Assembly (NCBI GenBank): GCA_934359755.1
Contig: CAKRLV010000037.1
Coordinates: 1-23,583 of the forward strand
Length of the DNA stretch: 23,583 nucleotides
Direction of reading: 5' to 3'
DNA from: an uncultured Agathobacter sp.
Lineage (GTDB): Bacteria; Bacillota; Clostridia; Lachnospirales; Lachnospiraceae
Within the stretch, counting starts at the first letter, position 1, and each line of letters starts with the position of its first letter. The translations under genes and the position numbers were made by a program. The notes beneath the pieces were generated by a model that was given only the letters and a program-made list of their open reading frames with translations, did no database searches and was not told the origin of the DNA. Positions 16,599-22,540 of the stretch are shown here, piece after piece.

Positions 16599-17213
16599 AT
16601 GAAAAAAATATTAGTTTTTTTATTAGGATTGATTATAATTTTAACACTTACAGGAATGGGAAGCGTACATAGAGAAGATACATTGCAGCCTGAAATTGCG
16701 AAAAAAATCCTGAGATTTCACGTGCTTGCAAACAGTGATTCTGACGAAGACCAGAGTGTTAAATTAAAGGTGAGAGATGGTGTGGGATGCTATGTGGAGA
16801 AGCTGCTGGCAGATTCAAAAAGCCGCAAACAGACAGAGGAAATACTAAATGAAAATATAGATCAGATAATAGCAGTTGCCAATGATATTTTAAAGCAAAA
16901 TGGTATGGAGTATGAGGCAGGTGCAAGTATAGTTTCGACGGACTTTCCGGTAAAACAATATGGCGAATATACATTTCCAGAAGGCAGGTACAGGGCACTG
17001 CAGATTCGGCTGGGAAAAGCTAAGGGACATAACTGGTGGTGTGTACTTTATCCAAATCTCTGTTTCCGCGGAACGATGTATGAAAATGTAGACGAAGAAT
17101 CAGATGAATTGCTCCGCGAAGTGCTTTCGCCAGATGAATACAAGGATGTTGTGGATTCAGGAAATTTTGTATTAAAGCTTAAAATCCTTGAATATTTGCC
17201 TTTTACAAGTTAG
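16599..17213 (+). CDS. spoIIR: Stage II sporulation protein R
   Basis: The 204-aa product has an N-terminal signal or anchor helix (about 3-22) and the conserved SpoIIR start of the mature domain, ILRFHVLANSDSDEDQSVKLKVRD, split here by VLANSD as the core motif. GHNWWCVLYPNLCF is the second family hallmark. In known species SpoIIR is made in the forespore, secreted into the intermembrane space, and triggers SpoIIGA to activate sigma-E in the mother cell. ATG 16599 follows AAAGGAG at 11 nt; an in-frame GTG at 16578 would place this site inside the gene. It sits 117 nt after the germination operon, behind an inverted repeat. Confidence 0.95.
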   Translation: MKKILVFLLGLIIILTLTGMGSVHREDTLQPEIAKKILRFHVLANSDSDEDQSVKLKVRDGVGCYVEKLLADSKSRKQTEEILNENIDQIIAVANDILKQNGMEYEAGASIVSTDFPVKQYGEYTFPEGRYRALQIRLGKAKGHNWWCVLYPNLCFRGTMYENVDEESDELLREVLSPDEYKDVVDSGNFVLKLKILEYLPFTS

Positions 17214-17290
17214 AATGGATATAAATGTCTGTGCACAATAGAAATATAATATATGCAGTTTTATGCCACAGACATAAGAGAGGTGAACGA

Positions 17291-17737
17291 ATGACAAAGG
17301 ATATTCTTATTTCAATAAGTGGATTACAGGTATCACCTGAGAATGAGTCTGACACAGTAGAAGTTATTTCGCCAGGAGAATATTATTATAGGAATGATAA
17401 GCATTTTGTGGTATATGAAGAGGCAACAGATGGACAGACACAGACAGTTAAGAATATGGTCAAGATATCGGATGAATGTGTAGAGGTCACAAAAAAGGGA
17501 CCGGCAAGTATTCATATGATATTTGAAAAAAATAAAAAGAATGTCACATATTACTACACACCATTTGGAAATCTGCAGATTGGAATTGACACAAGAAGTA
17601 TAAATATTGAAGAGAATGAGGATAGCATTAAAGTAAATGTAGAGTACACCCTCGATATAAACAGTCAGCACGCAGCAGATTGTAATATCGCAATTGAGAT
17701 ACGCGAAAAAGGAAATAAAGGCTTTAGGCTTGTATAA
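17291..17737 (+). CDS. DUF1934 family (YwiB-like) beta-barrel protein
   Basis: The 148-aa protein begins with TKDILISISGLQ and contains the YYYTPFGNLQIGIDT stretch and a closing beta-rich YTLDINSQHAADCNIAIEI, the layout of the DUF1934 family. Members fold as small calycin-like barrels of unknown function; no signal peptide is seen, so it should be cytoplasmic. I chose ATG 17291 because AGAGAGGTGA lies 5 nt upstream (17276-17285); the upstream in-frame start at 17225 would add residues not seen in the family. It follows spoIIR at 77 nt without a terminator, and ends at a bidirectional terminator. Confidence 0.88.
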   Translation: MTKDILISISGLQVSPENESDTVEVISPGEYYYRNDKHFVVYEEATDGQTQTVKNMVKISDECVEVTKKGPASIHMIFEKNKKNVTYYYTPFGNLQIGIDTRSINIEENEDSIKVNVEYTLDINSQHAADCNIAIEIREKGNKGFRLV

Positions 17738-17767
17738 AAATACCGCAGGATGAAACCTGCGGTATTT
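17738..17767. terminator. Bidirectional terminator between convergent genes
   Basis: AAATACCGCAGG (17738-17749) pairs perfectly with CCTGCGGTATTT (17756-17767) around ATGAAA. The flanking A and T runs let it act on both strands, ending the DUF1934 gene and the minus-strand gene. Confidence 0.9.
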
Positions 17768-17772
17768 ATCTC

Positions 17773-18276
17773 TTATTTGTTCTTTTTGTTTGCCTTTGCT
17801 TCTTTTTCTGCCTTAAGCTCAGCGTTAGCTTTATTGTAGCGAGCCTGAAGTTTTGCGCGGAAACCTTTCTTCTTGACTGGTTTCTCGATAGGACCACGAA
17901 GTCCTCTGACGCTTGTGATGTAAAGACCACTTACTGTTGCTTTAACTTCTTTCTTAACAGGAATCTCATCAAATATCTGCTCGTCTGCAATAAGAGTCAT
18001 AACTCTAGGGCCAACCTTTGCCTTGACGATTGGAAGCTTTGAACGACGCATAAGCTTCGGCGTCTGCTCGATTACCTGCTGAGGAAGTCCTGCATCTTTC
18101 ATCGGCATTCGCTTCTTGTCGATGATAAGCATTGTTACGCTCTGTGCTGTTGCAGCAATCTGCTCGTCCTGCTGTTCTTTCTTCGCCTGGGCTTTACGAC
18201 CGAGAATATAAAGTGCGACAGCTCCTGCTATTAAAAGAACCAGAATTACAATCAATACTATTTGCCATATATGCAC
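17773..18276 (-). CDS. Unknown single-pass membrane protein with basic soluble domain
   Basis: I do not recognise this 167-aa protein. It has one N-terminal helix (about 4-26, WQIVLIVILVLLIAGAVALYI), followed by basic residues, so the bulk should be cytoplasmic. The middle (about 45-130) is a compact mixed domain with VTMLIIDKKRMPM, GPRVMTLIADEQIF and TVSGLYITSVRGLRGPI. The tail (about 133-167) is very Lys/Ala-rich (KKKGFRAKL, then EKEAKANKKNK), hinting at nucleic-acid or anionic-membrane contact. The start is GTG at 18276 with GGAGGA 8 nt upstream (complement of 18285-18290). It has its own promoter and a leader of about 180 nt with strong pairing potential. It is the only minus-strand gene in the window. 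Confidence 0.82.
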   Translation of the reverse strand: MHIWQIVLIVILVLLIAGAVALYILGRKAQAKKEQQDEQIAATAQSVTMLIIDKKRMPMKDAGLPQQVIEQTPKLMRRSKLPIVKAKVGPRVMTLIADEQIFDEIPVKKEVKATVSGLYITSVRGLRGPIEKPVKKKGFRAKLQARYNKANAELKAEKEAKANKKNK

Positions 18277-18301
18277 GATGTGTGTCCTCCTAAATTTACT
18301 G

Positions 18302-18465
18302 AAAATATTTTATTACTGTTCACAACTAACAGTATGAACAGCAATGATTACAGCTCATTTAAAATGCCTCTGCGAGGCAGGGCTATAATCACTAAATAAT
18401 TAACACTATGGCGCATAACCTGACAGCGCTGTGTCAAGCTTGCGTCTGAACAGTAACAATATTTT
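18302..18465 (-). ncRNA. Candidate structured RNA or leader of the minus-strand gene
   Basis: Read on the minus strand, P1 joins TTACTGTTCA (18456-18447) to TGAACAGTAA (18322-18313), ten perfect pairs, and AAAATATT/AATATTTT can extend it. P2 joins TTGACAC and GCGC (18437-18426) to GCGC and GTGTTAA (18414-18400). P3 joins GATTATAGC (18390-18382) to GCTGTAATC (18354-18346), with hairpin TGCCTC/GAGGCA (18379-18365) on top. In P3 the one imperfect pair is G-U on the minus strand but C-A on the plus strand, favouring minus-strand RNA. A second CTGTTCA (18341-18335) can compete for the 3' arm of P1. It precedes the ribosome binding site by 23 nt. No known class recognised. Confidence 0.5.
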
Positions 18466-18489
18466 AACATTGATTTTCTCAAAAATCAA
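18461..18489 (-). promoter_or_regulatory. Sigma-A-type promoter for the structured leader
   Basis: On the minus strand TTGATT (18489-18484), a 17-nt spacer and TAAAAT (18466-18461). The spacer includes part of a TTGATTTT/AAAATCAA inverted repeat. The predicted start near 18455 coincides with the 5' arm of helix P1. Confidence 0.65.
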
Positions 18490-18497
18490 CGTTCGGA

Positions 18498-18526
18498 TTG
18501 TATTTTACAGTATTTTGTGATATGTT
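18498..18526 (+). promoter_or_regulatory. Candidate promoter for the lipoprotein-asnS unit
   Basis: TTGTAT (18498-18503), 17 nt, TATGTT (18521-18526). It diverges from the minus-strand promoter with 8 bases between the two -35 boxes and gives a leader of about 35 nt. Confidence 0.5.
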
Positions 18527-18566
18527 AATAAAGTTGAGTAAAGCCCAAGAGGCGACAAGGAAGGAA

Positions 18567-19805
18567 ATGAAGATGAAGAAAAGAATAGTAATTGCTCTTC
18601 TCGTTGCTATGATGTCAGTATCGGTGACAGCATGTGGCAATGGTAGTAAAGACGCAACAGAAGCAACAGAACAGGCTGCCAGCACCAAGAGAAGCGGTGA
18701 ATTTGATTTGGATCTTTCTAAGCTTGTAAGTGATATACCAGATTATTCCAAGCTTGAACTCGATATTGATTCAGAGTATGAAGTTACAGATGATGCGATA
18801 AATGAATATCTTACCAATGCAATCCTGCAGTTTGGTGGAGATGCATATAAAGAGAACAAAGACAAGGATGTCGTAGAGAAGACAGACTATGTGAAGGTTG
18901 ACTACACAGGATATAAGGATGATAAGGCATTTGACAATGGTTCCGCTAAAGATGTACTTATCGATGTAGAGAATAATAAGCAGGTTGGACAGACTACAGG
19001 ATTTATTGATGGATTCTCAGAAGGGCTTGTTGGGGCGAAAGTAGGAGATACAATAAAGTGTCCTGTTACTTTCCCAGAAAACTACAGTGCAAATACTGAT
19101 CTCGCTGGTCAGAAAGTGGTATTTGAGTTTGTAATCAAGGGCATTTATACAAAAGATCCTGTTACAGTTGATGATTTGACTGACAAAGAGGTTAATAAGA
19201 TTTTTAGTGAGGCGAAGGTTACGACTAAAGAGGAACTTAAGAAGCAGCTTAAATCAGACCTTGATAACACTCTTTACAATAAAGAAGTTGAACAGGCAAA
19301 GAAATATATGATTGAGAATGCCAAAGTAGAGATTCCAGACGATTATTTCAATGCACGTTACTCAGAGTATATTAAGTCTCTTGAGGACGAGTATTCATCA
19401 GCTACACAGACTCTCAAAGAGGTTGTTGAGTCGAGTGGTTCAGGCATGACTTATGATGACTATGTGAAGCTTTGGAAAGAGAATCTCACAAACCAGATTA
19501 AAGTAGAGCTTGTATTTGGAAGAATTGCTGAACTTGAAGATGTCAAGATGGATGATGATGAATTTTCACAGTATATTTCATATGTGATAAGCCAGAGCAA
19601 TGGTTCATTTGCAGATGAGAAAGCTGTATATGAGTACTTCGGTGCAGGCAATGAAGCAGAAGGTAAAGAATATATGCAGAGACAGTACCTTGTTAATAAG
19701 GCTGTTGATATTGTCGCTGCGAATGTTACACCTAAGTTTGTAGATTCAAGTGAGGATACATCTTCTGATGCTACAGAAGCACCAGAAGGAACTGAAACAA
19801 AATAA
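18567..19805 (+). CDS. Secreted lipoprotein related to trigger factor (FKBP plus SurA-like domains)
   Basis: The 412-aa product starts with a lipoprotein signal ending SVTACGNG (lipid Cys at residue 23), then a Ser/Thr/Ala linker. Residues about 110-205 match a trigger-factor FKBP domain (VKVDYTGYKDDKAFDNG, then GFIDGFSEGLVGAKVGD and CPVTFPENY). The remainder matches the trigger-factor helical chaperone domain, ending in an acidic Ser/Thr tail. The N-terminal ribosome-binding domain with its FRKGKVP loop is absent. It should be anchored outside the cell membrane, where it could help fold exported proteins, a role otherwise filled by PrsA; isomerase activity is not proven. Start could be ATG 18567 or 18573; both have AAGGA sites. 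asnS follows at 27 nt. Confidence 0.88.
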   Translation: MKMKKRIVIALLVAMMSVSVTACGNGSKDATEATEQAASTKRSGEFDLDLSKLVSDIPDYSKLELDIDSEYEVTDDAINEYLTNAILQFGGDAYKENKDKDVVEKTDYVKVDYTGYKDDKAFDNGSAKDVLIDVENNKQVGQTTGFIDGFSEGLVGAKVGDTIKCPVTFPENYSANTDLAGQKVVFEFVIKGIYTKDPVTVDDLTDKEVNKIFSEAKVTTKEELKKQLKSDLDNTLYNKEVEQAKKYMIENAKVEIPDDYFNARYSEYIKSLEDEYSSATQTLKEVVESSGSGMTYDDYVKLWKENLTNQIKVELVFGRIAELEDVKMDDDEFSQYISYVISQSNGSFADEKAVYEYFGAGNEAEGKEYMQRQYLVNKAVDIVAANVTPKFVDSSEDTSSDATEAPEGTETK

Positions 19806-19832
19806 TATTTATATATCAACAGGGGAAAGATT

Positions 19833-21224
19833 ATGGATTTAATAAACATTAGAGAGATTTTTCATAACAGAGAAAAATACGAGAACACACAGGTTAAGAT
19901 TGGTGGCTGGGTAAGAAGCAATCGTAATTCCAAGAACTTTGGATTTATCGTAGTAAATGACGGAACATTCTTCGAGCCTATCCAGATTGTATATGGCAAT
20001 GGACTTGAGAACTATGAAGAGGTTGGCAAGATTAATGTAGGAGCTGCCATCATTGTAACAGGACAGCTTGTTCCAACACCAGAAGCAAAGCAGCCATTTG
20101 AGATTCAGGCCGAGAAGATTGAGATAGAAGGTGCATCTACACCAGATTATCCTCTCCAGAAGAAGAGACATACATTTGAGTATCTTCGTACAATTTCACA
20201 TCTTAGACCTAGAACAAATACTTTTGAGGCAGTGTTCAGAGTACGTTCATTATGTGCTTATGCTATCCATAAGTTTTTCCAGGAAAGAGATTTCGTATAT
20301 GTACACACTCCAATTATCACAGGAAGCGATTGCGAAGGCGCAGGAGAGATGTTTCAGGTTACAACACTTGATATGAATAATCTTCCTATGAATGATGAGG
20401 ATAAAGTTGATTTTAGTAAGGATTTCTTCAATAAGCCAACAAACCTCACAGTATCAGGACAGCTTAATTGTGAGACATATGCTATGGCATTTAAGAATGT
20501 ATATACATTTGGACCTACATTCAGAGCTGAGAATTCAAACACTACACGTCATGCAGCAGAGTTCTGGATGATTGAGCCTGAGATCGCGTTCGCGGATCTT
20601 GATGATGATATGATGCTTGCAGAGAGCATGCTTAAATATGTTATCAATTATGTAATTGAGAATGCTCCGGAAGAGATGGCATTTTTCAATAATTTTGTAG
20701 ATAAGGGACTTCTTGACAGACTCGAGAATGTCGTAAGTAATGACTTTGCCCGTGTGACATATACAGAGGCAATTGATATCCTTACTAAGAATAATGATAA
20801 GTTCGATTTCAAGGTATCATGGGGATGCGACCTTCAGACAGAGCATGAGAGATATCTCACAGAGGAAGTATTTAAGAGACCTGTATTCGTTACTGATTAT
20901 CCAAAGGAAATCAAGGCATTCTATATGAAGCTAAATGAGGATGGAAAGACAGTTGCAGCAGTTGACTGTCTGGTTCCTGGAATCGGAGAGATTATCGGAG
21001 GAAGCCAGAGAGAAGATGATTACGACAAGCTCCTTGCAAGAATCACAGAGCTTGGACTTAATGAGGAAGATTACAAATTCTACCTCGACCTTAGAAAATA
21101 CGGAACAGCACGTCATGCTGGATTTGGACTTGGATTTGAGCGTTGCGTGATGTACCTTACAGGAATGGCAAATATCCGTGATGTAATTCCATTCCCAAGA
21201 ACAGTTAATAACTGTGAATTATAA
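19833..21224 (+). CDS. asnS: Asparaginyl-tRNA synthetase
   Basis: The 463-aa class II synthetase charges tRNA-Asn. The N-terminal OB-fold anticodon-binding domain (about 15-100) contains KIGGWVRSNRNSKNFGFIVVNDG. The catalytic core has motif 1 near FFQERDFVYVHTPIITGSD, motif 2 FGPTFRAENSNTTRHAAEFWMIEPE, here read in two halves around RAENSN, and motif 3 HAGFGLGFERCVMYLTG. Length and the C-terminal NIRDVIPFPR are typical of AsnRS rather than AspRS. AGGGGAAAG precedes ATG 19833. No T-box leader fits in the 27-nt gap after the lipoprotein gene, with which it is probably co-transcribed. A strong terminator follows. Confidence 0.97.
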   Translation: MDLINIREIFHNREKYENTQVKIGGWVRSNRNSKNFGFIVVNDGTFFEPIQIVYGNGLENYEEVGKINVGAAIIVTGQLVPTPEAKQPFEIQAEKIEIEGASTPDYPLQKKRHTFEYLRTISHLRPRTNTFEAVFRVRSLCAYAIHKFFQERDFVYVHTPIITGSDCEGAGEMFQVTTLDMNNLPMNDEDKVDFSKDFFNKPTNLTVSGQLNCETYAMAFKNVYTFGPTFRAENSNTTRHAAEFWMIEPEIAFADLDDDMMLAESMLKYVINYVIENAPEEMAFFNNFVDKGLLDRLENVVSNDFARVTYTEAIDILTKNNDKFDFKVSWGCDLQTEHERYLTEEVFKRPVFVTDYPKEIKAFYMKLNEDGKTVAAVDCLVPGIGEIIGGSQREDDYDKLLARITELGLNEEDYKFYLDLRKYGTARHAGFGLGFERCVMYLTGMANIRDVIPFPRTVNNCEL

Positions 21225-21239
21225 TTAAGAATTAATAAG

Positions 21240-21284
21240 ACCTCCCATTCATACAATATATTAGTATGTCTGGGAGGTTTTTTT
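21240..21284 (+). terminator. Rho-independent terminator after asnS
   Basis: ACCTCCCA (21240-21247) pairs with TGGGAGGT (21271-21278), and CATAC (21250-21254) with GTATG (21264-21268) inside, then seven T (21278-21284). The T run touches the ATG of the next reading frame. Confidence 0.93.
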
Positions 21285-21626
21285 ATGGATAATTTTATTT
21301 ATTGTTTAAAGATAGTAAGAAATGTCATATTCATGTGGAGTATTTCTCTAGGATTTCTGATGTTGATGACATTTATCTCATACAAGCTGAGGTTAAGTAC
21401 TGCGATTATATACGTGATGATTGTTGCGGCTTATATCTTGGGCGGGATAACAGGGGGACTTTTCTCATGTAGTATATGGGCTGCACTCTGGTCGGGGACT
21501 TTATTTATAGCAAGCATAAAATGTGTAGAGGGAATATGCGGAAAAGGGGATATATATCATCAGAATTTTGTGATATATATTCTTATAATTGTTGCCACTA
21601 CATTTGGTTATTACATAAAAAAATAA
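21285..21626 (+). CDS. Small membrane protein, TIGR04086-like
   Basis: This 113-aa frame encodes four hydrophobic helices (about 13-33, 37-57, 60-78, 93-109). The central LSTAIIYVMIVAAYILGGITGG and the GALLG-like AALWSGTLF turn resemble the TIGR04086/YrzE group of small Clostridia and Bacilli membrane proteins, whose role is unknown. The start is doubtful. The only early ATG (21285) directly follows the T run of the asnS terminator and has no ribosome binding site; a later ATG at 21333 would remove the first half of helix 1 and also lacks one. It may be leaderless, read through, or poorly expressed. The coding frame itself looks real because its hydrophobic pattern is ordered. Confidence 0.6.
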   Translation: MDNFIYCLKIVRNVIFMWSISLGFLMLMTFISYKLRLSTAIIYVMIVAAYILGGITGGLFSCSIWAALWSGTLFIASIKCVEGICGKGDIYHQNFVIYILIIVATTFGYYIKK

Positions 21627-21645
21627 TAGTTTGGAGCAAAAACTG

Positions 21646-21677
21646 GTCGTCTGTCGCGAATTTCGTGTCGTCTGTCG
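21646..21677 (+). repeat. Two direct repeats upstream of a promoter
   Basis: GTCGTCTGTCG occurs at 21646-21656 and again at 21667-21677, a 21-bp period that is two helical turns. They lie at about -74 and -53 from the predicted start at 21720, where tandem activator sites commonly sit. Confidence 0.7.
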
Positions 21678-21684
21678 GAAAAAC

Positions 21685-21713
21685 GGTTGTGGGGAAGAAA
21701 AATATGATATACT
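21685..21713 (+). promoter_or_regulatory. Extended -10 promoter for the right-end lipoprotein unit
   Basis: TATACT (21708-21713) is preceded by TG at 21705-21706, an extended -10. The -35 position at 17 nt (GGTTGT, 21685-21690) is poor, which fits a promoter helped by an activator bound to the upstream direct repeats. Confidence 0.55.
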
Positions 21714-21745
21714 AATGAAAATTTGAAGAGATGAGGAGAGTAGTT

Positions 21746-21796
21746 ATGAGTGAAAGCTTGTACATTAACTTAGCAAATTTTAAAGAAAGTTTATAG
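21746..21796 (+). CDS. 16-codon small ORF, leader peptide or gene remnant
   Basis: ATG 21746 is preceded at 7 nt by a strong GAGGAG (21733-21738). It encodes MSESLYINLANFKESL and stops at TAG 21796, followed at once by TAA. The amphipathic start recalls the first residues of WXG100/LXG-type secretion proteins, so this could be a truncated remnant, but 16 residues are too few to decide. It could equally be a regulatory leader peptide. It lies about 26 nt after the predicted transcription start and 59 nt before a lipoprotein gene. Confidence 0.4.
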   Translation: MSESLYINLANFKESL

Positions 21797-21855
21797 TAAA
21801 ACATATAAATTATATTGTGAAATGATAAAGATTGCAAGCAAATAAAGAGGCAGAT

Positions 21856-22524
21856 ATGAAAAAGAACATAATATGTATATTAGCAATTTTATTATTGAGT
21901 GGATGCGAGCTTAATAAGGAGATAAATATGACTTCAAAATATAATATAGAAAGTGAGAAGGTACATGAGAGTAGCATTCTCGATTTGATAAGTGAAGATA
22001 AGAATGGTGACGGAAAAAGTGTATATTGGGATGGAAAATCGGCAAGTTTCGAGGATGATGAGTTTGATTCGACAGAAATAAATGATGGAAGGAATAGTGT
22101 TTCTGGAGAAAAAGTATATACAGCTGATGAATTGATTGAGTGCAGATATCCTGATGAATTTGAAATGAAAGAAATATCAGAGCAGGCGCGTGATGAATGT
22201 CATCTGATAAGTGGGGATGACGAGATTTTCTTTAGACAGATAAATTATGATAAGGCAGTAGTAGAATATGATAATGATGTAGATTATATAGAACTTGATA
22301 AGAGCCAATTGTCGGAACATCAAACCAAATATTTTACTTCATATAAACTTTATTTTGGCACTAAAGAACTTGATGGAGTGGATAAGGCTGGATATGTATT
22401 AATATTTGATAGTAATTTAGATGATAGAGATTATGTTATAGAATGTTTTGGTCTGGGAAACATGGATGTGTTAAAGGAAAAAGCTTTCTATGTGATGAAT
22501 AGATTTGAAGTATTGTTTTGTTAA
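21856..22524 (+). CDS. Acidic lipoprotein of unknown function
   Basis: I do not recognise this 222-aa protein. It has a lipoprotein signal ending LLSGC (Cys17), so it should be anchored outside the membrane. The mature part is strongly acidic, with an Asp-rich low-complexity stretch (about 45-75), then EKVYTADELIECRYPDEFE, and a folded-looking C-terminal half with DKAVVEYDNDVDYIELDKSQ, KLYFGTKEL and YVLIFDSNLDDRDYVIE. No catalytic motif stands out. ATG 21856 has AAAGAGGCAG just upstream; an in-frame TTG at 21832 is less likely. It is probably co-transcribed with the small ORF upstream and with the lipoprotein gene 16 nt downstream. Confidence 0.78.
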   Translation: MKKNIICILAILLLSGCELNKEINMTSKYNIESEKVHESSILDLISEDKNGDGKSVYWDGKSASFEDDEFDSTEINDGRNSVSGEKVYTADELIECRYPDEFEMKEISEQARDECHLISGDDEIFFRQINYDKAVVEYDNDVDYIELDKSQLSEHQTKYFTSYKLYFGTKELDGVDKAGYVLIFDSNLDDRDYVIECFGLGNMDVLKEKAFYVMNRFEVLFC

Positions 22525-22540
22525 ATAACGAGGGAAGAAA

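Noticed and set aside
18302..18465. Identification as 6S RNA
   Set aside because: The closing helix fits, but the extra P2 hairpin in the bubble and the position before a ribosome binding site do not clearly match 6S RNA, so I left the class open.
19806..19832. T-box leader for asnS
   Set aside because: The gap is only 27 nt and holds no T-box or antiterminator sequence; the divergent region at 18277-18566 also lacks the T-box motif.
21646..21685. Spo0A boxes in the direct repeats
   Set aside because: The CTGTCGCGAA and CTGTCGGAAA segments resemble but do not match the TGTCGAA core.
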